This document shows positions 1-10,505 of a DNA stretch of 64,000 nucleotides, piece by piece; position 1 is the stretch's first letter; each line of letters begins with the position of its first letter. The DNA is from Ferrovibrio sp. (lineage in GTDB: Bacteria; Pseudomonadota; Alphaproteobacteria; Ferrovibrionales; Ferrovibrionaceae). The stretch is taken from contig NZ_JAHBYG010000012.1 of the NCBI RefSeq assembly GCF_019636075.1, forward strand, positions 26,679-90,678, given 5' to 3'. The translations under genes and the position numbers were made by a program. Below the pieces are notes generated by a model that was given only the letters and a program-made list of their open reading frames with translations, made no database searches and was not told where the DNA came from.

Positions 1-351
1 CTGGCTGTCGCCATAGCCGATGCCGGCCTTGAGGATCACGGCGGTCTGCTGCTGCCAGTATTCGGGCTGGAGGCGCAGGTTGATGAAGCCGGGGCCGGCA
101 ATCTCCACCGCCGTCACCGCCGGATGGGCTGCCAGCAACGGCTGCAGCTTTTCGGCCAGGGCGCGGGGCGCCAGCTTGGCCGGCTTGCCCAGCACCATGG
201 CCACATTGGTGGCGAGGTCGCCATGGCTGGGATCGCGCGGCGGCTCCACGGCAATGGCATCAAACGGCAGGCTGGCGGGCAGGTCGCCCTGCTCGGCAAG
301 CGTCTGCACGGCTTGCATGACCGTGCGGCGAAATTCGGCGAAAACGTTCAT
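1..351 (-). CDS. argS: Arginyl-tRNA synthetase, N-terminal part (3' end outside window)
   Basis: This is the first 117 codons of arginyl-tRNA synthetase, the class I enzyme that charges tRNA-Arg in the cytoplasm. Translated leftward from the ATG at 351, it begins MNVFAEFRRTVMQAV and continues through the N-terminal Add-1 (tRNA D-loop recognition) domain. Family hallmarks are PPRDPSHGDLATNVAM near residues 46-61 and EIAGPGFINLRL near residue 96. The frame stays open to the window edge, so the HIGH and KMSKS catalytic motifs are not visible. It is divergent from erpA across about 200 bp. Confidence 0.93.
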   Translation of the reverse strand, partial: MNVFAEFRRTVMQAVQTLAEQGDLPASLPFDAIAVEPPRDPSHGDLATNVAMVLGKPAKLAPRALAEKLQPLLAAHPAVTAVEIAGPGFINLRLQPEYWQQQTAVILKAGIGYGDSQ

Positions 352-452
352 AATCGGGTCTGGCCTAAACGAGTCTATCGGGGGCGGCGGACACTAGCGA
401 CACGGCCCCGGCATGGCAATCCTGGCAAGCTTACTGAATATCCAGGGATAAA

Positions 453-480
453 TTGACATCCGGCAGAAACCGCCTAAATA
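453..480 (+). promoter_or_regulatory. Probable sigma70-type promoter of erpA-xth
   Basis: A perfect -35 box TTGACA (453-458) is followed after 16 bp by TAAATA (475-480), a weak -10. Transcription would start near 487, about 66 bp upstream of the erpA ATG. No other promoter-like pair stands out in the argS-erpA gap. The assignment rests on sequence match alone. Confidence 0.5.
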
Positions 481-492
481 CTGGTACAGCAA

Positions 493-524
493 GGTAAACC
501 GCCAAGGTAAACCGTTGGTAAACC
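493..524 (+). repeat. Three direct GGTAAACC repeats in the erpA leader
   Basis: The octamer GGTAAACC occurs at 493-500, 506-513 and 517-524, so the start-to-start spacings are 13 and 11 bp. All copies lie just downstream of the predicted erpA promoter, where a bound repressor would block transcription. I do not recognise the motif as a known IscR, RirA or Fur site; a regulatory role is inferred. Confidence 0.5.
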
Positions 525-552
525 CGCAAAAGCCGATCCGAAAGTGCATCCC

Positions 553-930
553 ATGACCAGCCTGCAAACCGAGACCGCCTCGCCCTCCCCGGCACCTGCC
601 GCCGGCGAGCTGACGCTTTCGGCCAATGCGGCGGCCCGGATTCGCAAGATCGTGGCCTCTGAGGGCAACCCGGATTTGAAGCTGCGGCTCTCGGTTTCCG
701 GCGGCGGCTGCTCGGGTTTCCAATACGGCTTCACGCTGGACGACAGCCAGGGCCATGACGATCTGATCATCGAGCGCGACGGCGCCGCCCTGGTGATCGA
801 TACGCTGTCGGCCGAATATATGCGCGGCTCGGAGATCGACTTCGTGGAAGACCTCTCCGGCGCCGGCTTCCAGATCCGCAACCCGCTGGCCACGGCCAGC
901 TGCGGCTGCGGCAATTCCTTCGCTATCTGA
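553..930 (+). CDS. erpA: A-type iron-sulfur cluster carrier, ErpA/IscA family
   Basis: The 125-residue HesB/IscA-family protein binds a nascent Fe-S cluster and hands it to apoproteins in the cytoplasm. The three ligand cysteines are present: C53 in GGGCSGFQYGF, and C117 and C119 in the C-terminal SCGCGNSF motif. The length fits A-type carriers, with a Pro/Ala-rich stretch at residues 8-17. I chose the ATG at 553; a GTG at 544 in the same frame is possible, but neither has a strong ribosome site. The ErpA name is preferred to SufA or IscA because no suf or isc genes are adjacent. xth follows after 16 bp, probably in the same transcript. Confidence 0.88.
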   Translation: MTSLQTETASPSPAPAAGELTLSANAAARIRKIVASEGNPDLKLRLSVSGGGCSGFQYGFTLDDSQGHDDLIIERDGAALVIDTLSAEYMRGSEIDFVEDLSGAGFQIRNPLATASCGCGNSFAI

Positions 931-946
931 CCGCGCCCGCCAGACC

Positions 947-1729
947 GTGCGCGTCGCTTCCTGGAACGTCAATTCCATCAAGGCCCGTCTGCCCAATGTG
1001 CTGGACTGGCTCGGCAAGGTACAGCCCGATGTGCTGCTGATGCAGGAAATCAAATGCCAGGACGGCGACTTCCCCGCCCTGGAATTCGAGAGCCTGGGCT
1101 ACAAGGCCGTGGCCCATGGGCAGAAAAGCTATAACGGCGTGGCGGTGGTTTCGCGCCTGCCGATCCAGGCCGCCCGGCCGGTCCTTCCCAAGCTGCAAGA
1201 CAGTGATCCCGACGATCCCCAGGCGCGCTACCTGGAAGTCGAAATCAACGGCGTGATCCTGGGTAATCTCTATCTGCCCAACGGCAATCCCCGGCCTGGC
1301 GATAAATACACTTACAAGCTGGAATGGATGCAGCGCCTGCACAAGCATGCCGCCAAGCTGCTGCAAGGCGACATGCCCTTCCTGCTGGCCGGCGATTACA
1401 ATATCTGCCCCACCGACCGCGATCTCTACGATCCTGCCGGTTGGGCCGAGGATGCGCTGTGTTATCCTGATTCTAGAAAGGCTTACCGAGCAATCCTGAA
1501 CCTCGGCCTCACCGAATCTTGGCGCGCCCTTCACCCGAATATCCAGGATTACACCTTCTGGGATTACCAGGCCGGCGCCTGGTTCAAGAACCACGGCCTC
1601 CGCATCGACCATTTCCTGCTCTCCCCGGCCCTCGCCGACCGCCTGCAAAGCTGCGAAATCGACCGCGCGCCCAGGGGGCTGGAAAAGGCATCGGATCACA
1701 CACCGATTGTGTGCATGATTGGGGATTAA
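947..1729 (+). CDS. xth: Exodeoxyribonuclease III (AP endonuclease)
   Basis: This 260-residue Mg-dependent EEP-superfamily nuclease cuts abasic sites and acts as a 3'-5' exonuclease in base excision repair. It starts at GTG with RVASWNVNSIKARLPNVL. The metal ligand E34 lies in LLMQEIKCQD, the AGDYNICPTD motif is near residue 148, and the C-terminal SDHTPIV motif carries D250 and the catalytic H251. Length matches bacterial XthA. It sits 16 bp after erpA with no terminator between, so the two are likely co-transcribed. Two hairpins follow the stop codon. Confidence 0.93.
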   Translation: MRVASWNVNSIKARLPNVLDWLGKVQPDVLLMQEIKCQDGDFPALEFESLGYKAVAHGQKSYNGVAVVSRLPIQAARPVLPKLQDSDPDDPQARYLEVEINGVILGNLYLPNGNPRPGDKYTYKLEWMQRLHKHAAKLLQGDMPFLLAGDYNICPTDRDLYDPAGWAEDALCYPDSRKAYRAILNLGLTESWRALHPNIQDYTFWDYQAGAWFKNHGLRIDHFLLSPALADRLQSCEIDRAPRGLEKASDHTPIVCMIGD

Positions 1730-1752
1730 AGGCTCAGGCCCCACCAATCGTC

Positions 1753-1846
1753 ACCCTCGGATTTATTCCGAGGGTCCATGCCCGACCCAGCAAAGCCACT
1801 GAACCATGGACCGCCGGGAATGGACCACCGGGACAAGCCCGGTGGT
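1753..1846. repeat. Pair of REP-like palindromes between xth and the molybdopterin gene
   Basis: Hairpin 1 has arms ACCCTCGG (1753-1760) and CCGAGGGT (1768-1775) around a 7-nt loop. Hairpin 2 has 9-bp arms ACCACCGGG (1824-1832) and CCCGGTGGT (1838-1846) around ACAAG. Neither has a T-tract on either strand. The two convergent genes end on either side, so the element may act as a bidirectional end or be a dispersed REP-type sequence. Confidence 0.6.
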
Positions 1847-1861
1847 GACGCTCTTGGGCTC

Positions 1862-2536
1862 TCACCCGTACCTATCTTCCTTCCAGGGGTCGCCTTCGTT
1901 GTGATAGCCGCGCACTTCCCAATAGCCGGGTGCGTCGCGGTCGAGGAAGGCGATGTGCTTCACCCATTTGGCGGATTTCCAGAGATACCAGCGCGGCAGC
2001 AGCATCCGCACCGGGCCGCCATGTTCGCGCTTGAGCGGGCTGCCTTCCCAGCTATGGGCCAGGATCACATCGGGGCCGCTGAAATGCTCGAAGGTCACGT
2101 TCGTGGCATAGCCGTCATAGCTCTGGAGGACGACATGCTTCACCTCCTTGCGTGGCTTCACAGCCTTGATCAGATCGCGTGCCAGCACGCCGGACCAATG
2201 GTTGTCGTAACGCGACCAGGCGGTGACGCAATGCATGTCCGACACCGTGTCGGTCTGCGGCAGATCGAGGAAATCATTCCAGGTGAACTTGGTGGGTTTT
2301 TCCACAAGCCCACCAATAGTTAGCTGCCATTTATCGAGCAGAATGTTAGGCTGTACGCCGAGATCCAGCACCGGCCAGTCGCGGGTCAGGCGCTGGCCCG
2401 GCGGCAGCCTTCTGCCTCCTGGGGCAGCCGGCGCTTCGCCAGTCAGCAAACGGCCATCCTTAGCCCATTGCTGCTTGGTATTGATCAGCTTGTCCTTGAT
2501 CTGGCCGATCAGGCCCGGCTTGTAATCGTCATCCAT
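1862..2536 (-). CDS. Sulfite oxidase-like molybdopterin oxidoreductase
   Basis: The 224-residue protein belongs to the oxidoreductase molybdopterin-binding family (COG2041, YedY/YuiH-like). The cofactor-coordinating cysteine is C103 in DMHCVTAWSRYDNHW. Other family signs are the GLVEKPTKFTWNDFLDLP stretch near residue 76 and a C-terminal WYLWKSAKWVKHI near residue 187. There is no Tat or Sec signal, so it is probably cytoplasmic, unlike MsrP. It has no C-terminal dimerisation domain of true sulfite oxidases. It lies 6 bp downstream of smpB, at the end of the dapA-smpB run. The substrate cannot be told from sequence. Confidence 0.85.
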   Translation of the reverse strand: MDDDYKPGLIGQIKDKLINTKQQWAKDGRLLTGEAPAAPGGRRLPPGQRLTRDWPVLDLGVQPNILLDKWQLTIGGLVEKPTKFTWNDFLDLPQTDTVSDMHCVTAWSRYDNHWSGVLARDLIKAVKPRKEVKHVVLQSYDGYATNVTFEHFSGPDVILAHSWEGSPLKREHGGPVRMLLPRWYLWKSAKWVKHIAFLDRDAPGYWEVRGYHNEGDPWKEDRYG

Positions 2537-2542
2537 GACGCT

Positions 2543-3016
2543 TCAGCCTTTCTCGCGCAAAAGCCTCTGCTTCTCGCGGTTCCAGTCACGCTCTTTCTCG
2601 GTCTCGCGCTTGTCGTGCAGCTTCTTGCCGCGCGCCAGGGCGATCTTCAGCTTGGCCAGCCCGCGTTCGTTGAAATATAGGGTCAGCGGCACCAAAGTCA
2701 CGCCGCCGCGCTTCAGGCTGCCGAGAAGTTTACTGATCTCCTTGCGCTTGAGCAGCAAGGCCCGCGCCCGGCGGGGTTCGTGGTTGAAGCGGTTTGCGCC
2801 GGGATATTCGGGAATATAGCAATTGATCAGCATGATCTTGCCGTTTTCCTCGGCGGCATAGGCATCCTGGATATTGGCCCGGCCGGTGCGCAGGCTTTTT
2901 ACCTCGGACCCCAGCAGAGCCAGGCCGGCATCGTAGACTTCATCAAGGCTGTAATCGAACCGCGCGCGGCGGTTCTCGGCCACGGTCTTGGAGGCCGAGA
3001 GCTTTGCTGCGCCCAT
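2543..3016 (-). CDS. smpB: SsrA-binding protein SmpB
   Basis: The 157-residue tmRNA partner delivers SsrA to stalled ribosomes for trans-translation. Diagnostic motifs are [18 protein letters not shown] near residue 16, [19 protein letters not shown] near residue 36, and the C-terminal tail rich in basic residues ([18 protein letters not shown]) that inserts into the mRNA channel. Length is typical. It starts 7 bp after the dapA stop, the usual alphaproteobacterial dapA-smpB order. No ssrA gene is visible nearby. Confidence 0.96.
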   Translation of the reverse strand: MGAAKLSASKTVAENRRARFDYSLDEVYDAGLALLGSEVKSLRTGRANIQDAYAAEENGKIMLINCYIPEYPGANRFNHEPRRARALLLKRKEISKLLGSLKRGGVTLVPLTLYFNERGLAKLKIALARGKKLHDKRETEKERDWNREKQRLLREKG

Positions 3017-3023
3017 CGGCTGC

Positions 3024-3905
3024 TTACCGCTTCTTGCGGATGCCGGCCGCCTTGAGGGCTGCGCGCACCCGCGCCTGGGTTTCCTTGGTGGTGGTCACCA
3101 GGGGCAGACGCACATCCGGGCCGCAGATGCCCAGCAGCGAGGCGGCGAACTTCACCGGCGCCGGATTGGGCTCCACGAACAGGCTCTGATGCAGCGGCAA
3201 CAGCTTTTCCTGAATCGCCAGCGCCTTGGCATGGTCGCCGGCTAGGCTGGCTTCCTGCAGTTGGGCCACTTCCTTCGGCGCGATATTGGCGGTCACCGAA
3301 ATGCAGCCGACGCCGCCATGGGCGTTGAAGGCAATCGCAGTCACGTCATCGCCATCGAGCTGGCAAAAGCGGTCGCCGGCGGCTTCGCGCATGCGCAGCG
3401 GACGCACGATGTCGCCGGTGGCATCCTTCACACCCCGGATACGCGGCAGCTTGGCGAGTTCCGCCATGGTCTCCACGCTCATGTCGATCACGCTGCGCGG
3501 CGGGATATTGTAGATGAAGATCGGAATCCGCGTGGCATCGTGCAGTGCCTTGTAATGCGCATACAGGCCGGCCTGGTTCGGCTTGTTGTAATACGGCGTC
3601 ACCACAAGCACGGCATCGGCGCCGGCCTGCTTGGCATGCTTGGTCAGCGCGATCGCCTCGGCGGTGGAATTCGAACCCGCACCGGCCATCACCGGCACGC
3701 GGCCATGGGCCACCTCGATGCACATCTCCACCACGCGCTTATGCTCGTCATGGCTCAGCGTCGGCGATTCACCGGTGGTGCCGCACGGCACCAGGCCATG
3801 GGTGCCCTGCTTGATCTGCCAATCCACCAAGTCTTGAAATGCCTTCGCATCCACCTTGCCGTTCTTGAACGGGGTGATCAGCGCAACGAAAGAGCCCTTG
3901 AACAT
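3024..3905 (-). CDS. dapA: 4-hydroxy-tetrahydrodipicolinate synthase
   Basis: DapA condenses pyruvate with aspartate semialdehyde, the first committed step to lysine and meso-diaminopimelate. The 293-residue TIM barrel begins [16 protein letters not shown]. It has the GTTGESPTL motif (residues 42-50), Y132 in IYNIPPR and the Schiff-base K160 in [10 protein letters not shown] set the start at the ATG at 3905 because this gives the family length; an in-frame extension upstream would overlap the divergent slt gene and has no family similarity. It is first in the leftward dapA-smpB run. Confidence 0.96.
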   Translation of the reverse strand: MFKGSFVALITPFKNGKVDAKAFQDLVDWQIKQGTHGLVPCGTTGESPTLSHDEHKRVVEMCIEVAHGRVPVMAGAGSNSTAEAIALTKHAKQAGADAVLVVTPYYNKPNQAGLYAHYKALHDATRIPIFIYNIPPRSVIDMSVETMAELAKLPRIRGVKDATGDIVRPLRMREAAGDRFCQLDGDDVTAIAFNAHGGVGCISVTANIAPKEVAQLQEASLAGDHAKALAIQEKLLPLHQSLFVEPNPAPVKFAASLLGICGPDVRLPLVTTTKETQARVRAALKAAGIRKKR

Positions 3906-4005
3906 GGCCGTATCCTCGTAACCATTTGTTCCGCGCACCATAAACGCGGCCCGGGCCTGCGGCAAGGGTCGTGCTTTTTCTGCCAACGATGCTATTCTGG
4001 CCAGG

Positions 4006-6240
4006 ATGATCAAGCGATTCACAGAGTTAGGTCGCAGCCTCGGGCTGCTCGCGGTGCTGTTTCTGGCGCTGCCGTCTGTCGCGGCCGAGGCCACGGAAGC
4101 GCAGGCTGCGCCCAAGCCTGCCGCAAAAACCTCCGCTGCAAAAATTGCACCCGGACAATCCGCGCAGCCGGCCAAACCAAAAACCAGCCAGGCCCAAAAA
4201 CCGGCAAGTACCGCCAAGACGCCCGCCCAGGCTAAGTCTCAGGCCAAGTCCCAGGCCAAGCCCCAAGTCAGTCACCAGACCAGTCCCCTGGCCAGCCCGC
4301 TGCACCCTGCCATCCTGAGCGAGCAGGACCGCGACCTCGGCCGCCAGGCGATGCGCGAGGCATCCGCCGGCCGTTTCGACAAGGCGCGTGAAATCGCCAG
4401 CCGCGCGAAAGAGCCGTTGGTCGGCCGGCTGGTGCATTGGCTGTGGTTGCAGACCACCAATTCCGGCGCACCGTTCGAGCAGATCGCGCAATTCATCGAA
4501 ACCTCGCCCGACTGGCCCTCGCGCGAGGCGTTGCTGCGCCGCGCCGACGAGGCCATCACCCAGGCGGTGGGCGATGCGCGCATCCTGGCCTGGTACAAGG
4601 CCTATCCGCCGGAAAGCGGCCTGGGCTGGCTGCGGCTGGCGGAGGCGCTGGAACGTCAGGGCCGCGATGCCGAGATGATGGCGGCTTTGCGTCGGTCGTG
4701 GAGCGACGGCAATCTCAGCCTCACCGATGAAACCGAGCTGTGGCGCGAATTCTCCACCCGGCTCACCGCCGATGATAATGCCCGGCGGCTCGACCGGCTG
4801 TTGTGGGAAGAGCAATACGATGCCGCCCGCCGCATGCTGCCGCGCGTGACGCCCGAGGCGCGCGCCATCGCCGAGGCGAGGCTGGCGCTGGGCCGCAACA
4901 TCGATGGCGCCGAGCGCGTGGCGGATTCCCTGCCGCAGATCCTGCAATCCGATGGCGGCCTGGCCTACGACCGCATGCGCTGGAACCGGCGCCGCGGCAA
5001 GGACGATATCGTGGAAGCCCTGCTCTATGCCGCGCCCGACGATCTGGGCCGTGCCGAGAAATGGTGGGTAGAACGGCATTTCCGTGCCCGCAAGGCGATG
5101 GCCGAGGGCCGCATCTCGGAAGCCTATCGCCTGGCTGCCGGCCATGGCCTGAAAGCCGGCAACAGCATGGTGGAAGCCGAATGGCTGGCCGGTTGGATCA
5201 CCCTGCGGCTGTTGCAGGAACCGCGCATTGCGCAGAAGCATTTCGAGGCCCTGCTCAGTTCCGTCACCACGCCGGTCAGTCAGGCCCGTGCCGGCTATTG
5301 GCTGGGCCGCAGCTTCGAGGCATTGGGCGACCGCGAACAGGCCCGGCTCTGGTATAGCCAGGCCTCGAAGCATGCCACGGTTTTCTACGGCCAATTGGCC
5401 AGCTTCGCTCTGACCCCAAGCGCGCAGTTACGCCTGCCCCAGGAAGCCGAACCCAGCGCCGAGGCCGTGGCGCGGTTTAACCGCCGCCCGGTGGTGCGTG
5501 CGGCAAAAATCCTGGTCGAGCTTGGCCAGGAGCAACGCCTGCGGCCTTTCATCCTGCGGCTGGCGCATACATCCGAAAGTGTCGATGAACACCGCTTGGT
5601 GGCCCGCCTGGCGCGCCAGTTGAACCGCGTGGACCTTGCCGTGGCTGCCACCAAGCGCTCGGCGCGCTATGGCGGCCTGGCCCAAGTGCAGGAAGCCTTC
5701 CCGCTGGTGGAGCCGATGGCCCGCACCCGCATGCCGGAAACCGCTCTGGTGCTGGCTGTGGCCCGGCAGGAAAGCGAGTTCAACCAATTCGCGGTTTCGC
5801 CGGCCGGCGCGCGCGGCCTGATGCAATTGATGCCGGCCACAGCCAAAGGCGTGGCCAAGGAATTGAAGACCGGCTATGCCCCGGCCAAGCTGACCGACGA
5901 TGCCCATTACAATGTGCAGCTCGGCAGCCATTACCTGCAGGGCCTGCTGGATAACTGGGATCACAATTATGTGCTGGCGCTGGCCGGCTATAATGCCGGC
6001 GAGGCGCGGGTGCGGCGCTGGATCAAGGATTGGGGCGATCCGCGCCTGGATGGCATCGACCCGGTGGATTGGATCGAGTTGATCCCGTTCTCCGAAACCC
6101 GCAACTACGTGCAGCGTGTACTGGAAAGCGTGCAGGTCTATCGCGCCTTGCTGGGCGGCCAAGCCCCCACCACCGAACGCCTGCTGGCCGATATGCGCGG
6201 CCTGCAACGCCGGGCCTGTGCAGCCAATGTGGGCTGTTGA
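4006..6240 (+). CDS. slt: Soluble lytic murein transglycosylase (Slt family)
   Basis: The 744-residue periplasmic enzyme cleaves the MurNAc-GlcNAc bond of peptidoglycan to give 1,6-anhydro ends. Residues 1-28 form a signal peptide ending near SVAAEA. A low-complexity Ala/Lys/Gln/Pro linker covers about residues 28-95, and a long helical superhelix covers about 100-560. The C-terminal SLT domain contains the catalytic E589 in [10 protein letters not shown], then [14 protein letters not shown] and [16 protein letters not shown]. Length is slightly above E. coli Slt70 because of the linker. Its last codons overlap the start of ggt by 14 bp. Confidence 0.93.
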   Translation: MIKRFTELGRSLGLLAVLFLALPSVAAEATEAQAAPKPAAKTSAAKIAPGQSAQPAKPKTSQAQKPASTAKTPAQAKSQAKSQAKPQVSHQTSPLASPLHPAILSEQDRDLGRQAMREASAGRFDKAREIASRAKEPLVGRLVHWLWLQTTNSGAPFEQIAQFIETSPDWPSREALLRRADEAITQAVGDARILAWYKAYPPESGLGWLRLAEALERQGRDAEMMAALRRSWSDGNLSLTDETELWREFSTRLTADDNARRLDRLLWEEQYDAARRMLPRVTPEARAIAEARLALGRNIDGAERVADSLPQILQSDGGLAYDRMRWNRRRGKDDIVEALLYAAPDDLGRAEKWWVERHFRARKAMAEGRISEAYRLAAGHGLKAGNSMVEAEWLAGWITLRLLQEPRIAQKHFEALLSSVTTPVSQARAGYWLGRSFEALGDREQARLWYSQASKHATVFYGQLASFALTPSAQLRLPQEAEPSAEAVARFNRRPVVRAAKILVELGQEQRLRPFILRLAHTSESVDEHRLVARLARQLNRVDLAVAATKRSARYGGLAQVQEAFPLVEPMARTRMPETALVLAVARQESEFNQFAVSPAGARGLMQLMPATAKGVAKELKTGYAPAKLTDDAHYNVQLGSHYLQGLLDNWDHNYVLALAGYNAGEARVRRWIKDWGDPRLDGIDPVDWIELIPFSETRNYVQRVLESVQVYRALLGGQAPTTERLLADMRGLQRRACAANVGC

Positions 6241-7966
6241 TCGCATAGCGCCTCTGATCCGGCCCGCCGCCCTGCTGGGCTGGCTTTTCATCGCAATCCC
6301 CGCTTTCGCCCAGCCGGCACCGGAAGCCGCCAGCCAGCGCCAGGAAAAAGCCGAGGCGCGCGCCCGCACATACATGGCGGCCACGGCGCATCCGCTGGCA
6401 ACGGAGGCAGCCGTGGCGATGCTGCGGCGGGGCGGCAACGCGCTGGATGCCGCAGTGGCGGCGCAGATGATGCTGGGCCTGGTGGAGCCGCAATCATCGG
6501 GCATCGGCGGCGGCGCGCTGATCCTGTATTGGGATGCCGCCAACAAACAATTGCATGCCTTCGATGGCCGCGAAACAGCGCCGGCCGCCGCCCGGCCCGA
6601 GCGCTTCCTGAAACCCGATGGCAAACCGATGGGCTTTGCCGAAGCCGTGCCCAGCGGGCTGAGCGTGGGCGTGCCCGGTGCGGTTGCCGCGCTTGAAATG
6701 GCCCACAAGACCCATGGCCGGCTGCCCTGGTCTGCGTTGATTGCGCCAGCCATCGCCCGCGCCGAGCAGGGCTTTGCCGTCACCCCGCGCCTGCATCAGT
6801 TGCTGACTGTCGATCCGCTGCTGCGCAACGATGCCGACGCGGCCTCGTTGTATTACCCCGATGGCAAACCGTTGGCGGTGGGTGCGCATTTCAGCAACCC
6901 GGCTTATGCGCAAAGCCTGCGGCAGATCGCCGGCCAAGGCGCGGCGGCCCTGCAACGCGGCCCGCTGGCAGACGCCATGCTGGCCAAGCTGCAAGCGCGC
7001 GGCAGCGACATGACGGCCACGGATCTGGCCGCCTATCAGCCCAAGCAGCGGCCCGAACTCTGCGGCAGTTTCCGCGTCTACCGTATCTGCGGCTTCGGCC
7101 CGCCAAGCTCGGGCGGCATTGCCGTTCTGCAAATCCTGGGCATCCTTGAGGCATTGGACCCCAATCCATCCGCTGCATTCTCGGTTGTCGATATCCATCG
7201 CTTCAGCGAGGCCGGCCGGCTCGCCTTTGCCGACCGTGATCTCTATGTGGCCGACAGCGACTTCGTGTCCGTGCCGGTGGCCGGCCTGATCGACAAAGGC
7301 TATCTCGCCGAACGCGCCCGGCTGATCCGCACTGACGCCAGCCTGGGCAAGGCGCAGGCCGGCAGCCCGCCGGGCCGGCGCGGCGCCCTGCCCGGCCTGT
7401 GGCCGCAAGCCGATCTGCCCGGCACCAGCCATGTTTCTATCATCGACAGCCAGGGCAATGGCCTGAGCATGACCACCACCATCGAAAGCGCCTTCGGCGC
7501 CCGCATGCTGGTGGCCGGTTTCCTGCTCAACAACCAGTTGACCGACTTTTCCTTCATGCCCGAGATCGAAGGCCGTTTGGTGGCCAACCGGATACAGCCC
7601 GGCAAACGGCCGCGCAGCTCGATGGCGCCTACGCTGGTTTTCGATGCCAGGGGAGACTTGCTGATGGCAGCGGGTTCGCCCGGCGGCAGCATGATTATCA
7701 ATTATGTCGCGCAAAACCTTTTCACCATCCTGGATCGAGGCTTCTCTCCGCAGATGGCGGTTTCGCAGCCGCATTTCGGCAGCCGCAATGGCCCCACCGA
7801 GCTTGAAACCGGCGCCGATCCGGCCTGGGCCGAGGCCCTGCAAAGACTGGGACACCGGGTCCAAACCCTGGAAATGACCTCCGGCCTGCATATAGTGATG
7901 CGCCCCGGCAACGGGCTGCTCGGCGGAGTCGATCCGCGCCGCGAGGGCTTGGCGCTGGGCGACTGA
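6227..7966 (+). CDS. ggt: Gamma-glutamyltransferase (glutathione hydrolase)
   Basis: This Ntn hydrolase removes the gamma-glutamyl group of glutathione in the periplasm. The 579-residue precursor has a signal peptide (hydrophobic core IRPAALLGWLFIAIPAFA). The large-subunit motif GGNALDAAVAAQMMLGLVEP is near residue 67. The autoprocessing nucleophile is T400 in PGTSHVSIID, followed by GLSMTTTIESAFGARM and SSMAPTLVF in the small subunit. The nucleophile is followed by Ser-His rather than the common Thr-His. I chose the ATG at 6227, which overlaps slt by 14 bp and suggests translational coupling. Confidence 0.92.
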   Translation: MWAVDRIAPLIRPAALLGWLFIAIPAFAQPAPEAASQRQEKAEARARTYMAATAHPLATEAAVAMLRRGGNALDAAVAAQMMLGLVEPQSSGIGGGALILYWDAANKQLHAFDGRETAPAAARPERFLKPDGKPMGFAEAVPSGLSVGVPGAVAALEMAHKTHGRLPWSALIAPAIARAEQGFAVTPRLHQLLTVDPLLRNDADAASLYYPDGKPLAVGAHFSNPAYAQSLRQIAGQGAAALQRGPLADAMLAKLQARGSDMTATDLAAYQPKQRPELCGSFRVYRICGFGPPSSGGIAVLQILGILEALDPNPSAAFSVVDIHRFSEAGRLAFADRDLYVADSDFVSVPVAGLIDKGYLAERARLIRTDASLGKAQAGSPPGRRGALPGLWPQADLPGTSHVSIIDSQGNGLSMTTTIESAFGARMLVAGFLLNNQLTDFSFMPEIEGRLVANRIQPGKRPRSSMAPTLVFDARGDLLMAAGSPGGSMIINYVAQNLFTILDRGFSPQMAVSQPHFGSRNGPTELETGADPAWAEALQRLGHRVQTLEMTSGLHIVMRPGNGLLGGVDPRREGLALGD

Positions 7967-8003
7967 GAAACGCTGAGCGACTGAGAACCTGAGGAAACCG
8001 CCG

Positions 8004-9029
8004 ATGAACGCGCCTTTAACGCCGCCAGCCGTAACGCTGCCCACCATCCGCGATGTGGAAGATGCCGCGCGGCAATTGCGCGGCGTGGCGCTGGGCACGC
8101 CGCTCTGCGAACATCCGCTGCTGAACGAGCGCCTGGGCGGGCGGCTGCTGGTGAAGGCGGAAACCCTGCAGCTTACCGGCTCGTTCAAATTCCGCGGCGC
8201 CTATAACCGCATCAGCCGCCTGAGCCCCGAACAGCGCGCGCGCGGCATCGTCGCCTTCTCATCGGGCAACCATGCCCAGGGCTGCGCCTATGCCGCCAAG
8301 ATCTGCAATGCGCCGGCGGTGATCGTGATGCCGTCGGATGCGCCAGCCATCAAGATCGCCAACACCCGCGCCTATGGCGCCGAAGTGGTGCTGTACGACC
8401 GCTGGACCGAAAGCCGTGAGGCGATCGGCCGCAAATATTCCGACGAGCGCGGCATGACCCTGGTGCCGCCTTTCGACGATCCCTATATCGCCTCGGGCCA
8501 GGGCACCGTGGGCCTGGAGATTGCGGCCCAGCTTGCCGAGCGCGGCCTCGTCGCCGATGCCGTGCTGGCGCCGGCATCCGGCGGCGGCCTGGTTTCGGGC
8601 ATCGCACTTGCGATCCACGACCGGATTCCCGGCGCCGAGGTGTATTGCGCCGAGCCGGCATCCTTCGACGACATCGCCCGCTCGCTGGCCAGCGGCAAGA
8701 TCGAAAGCAACGGCCCCGATGCGGCGCCCAGCTTCTGCGATGCGCTGATGGCGCCTGCGCCCGGCAACATCACCTTCGGCGTGATGCGAGACCATCTGAA
8801 AGGCAGCCTCACGGTGACCGACGCCGAGGTGGAAGTGGCCATGGCCACTGCTTTCCATTACCTCAAGCTGGTGGTGGAGCCCGGTGGCGCCGCCGCTTTG
8901 GCCGCCATCCTGGCCGGCAAGATTTCCATCAAGGGACGCACGCTGGTGGCCGTGTGTTCCGGCGGCAATGTGGATGCCGCTTTGTATGCCGCCGTATTGA
9001 GCCGCACGAAGCCGGTGCATGCCGACTAG
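8004..9029 (+). CDS. Threonine/serine dehydratase (PLP fold type II)
   Basis: The 341-residue cytoplasmic enzyme would deaminate L-threonine to 2-oxobutyrate, or L-serine to pyruvate. The PLP-binding K62 is in LTGSFKFRGAYNRI, the substrate loop is SSGNHAQG near residue 90, and the phosphate-binding Gly loop is PASGGGLVSG near residue 189. It lacks the C-terminal ACT-like domain of biosynthetic IlvA, so it resembles catabolic TdcB or a serine racemase/dehydratase. The start has a good ribosome site (GAGGAAA). It lies 37 bp after ggt; that gap holds an 18-bp imperfect tandem repeat around GCGACTGAGAA. Confidence 0.88.
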   Translation: MNAPLTPPAVTLPTIRDVEDAARQLRGVALGTPLCEHPLLNERLGGRLLVKAETLQLTGSFKFRGAYNRISRLSPEQRARGIVAFSSGNHAQGCAYAAKICNAPAVIVMPSDAPAIKIANTRAYGAEVVLYDRWTESREAIGRKYSDERGMTLVPPFDDPYIASGQGTVGLEIAAQLAERGLVADAVLAPASGGGLVSGIALAIHDRIPGAEVYCAEPASFDDIARSLASGKIESNGPDAAPSFCDALMAPAPGNITFGVMRDHLKGSLTVTDAEVEVAMATAFHYLKLVVEPGGAAALAAILAGKISIKGRTLVAVCSGGNVDAALYAAVLSRTKPVHAD

Positions 9030-9075
9030 TGTTTATTAGCAACCTCTGTCAACGAGAGACCTTCGGGAGAGACAA

Positions 9076-10278
<1,203 letters not shown>

Positions 10279-10305
10279 ACCCACTCTGAATACTGGGAAA
10301 ATTGG

Positions 10306-10337
10306 CGGCAGGCGGGGCTCCCTCGCCTGCCGTTTTT
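10306..10337 (+). terminator. Intrinsic terminator after the thiolase gene
   Basis: Nine-bp perfect arms CGGCAGGCG (10306-10314) and CGCCTGCCG (10324-10332) flank a 9-nt loop and are followed by five T residues (10333-10337). It ends the slt-ggt-dehydratase-thiolase run. Confidence 0.88.
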
Positions 10338-10505
10338 ATTTGTTGTTTCAAGATGGTAGCTGGCGGCTGGATTACCTGGCGTTAAGCCTGCGTAAATCAT
10401 ATTCAACCATCCTGCTTGCCCGATCCGCTGGTTTCCGCGTTAAATCGCCAAGCCAAAGCGGCCAGGGTATGCCATCGCGGCAAGCTTACGGAGGGTGCGC
10501 GCATA

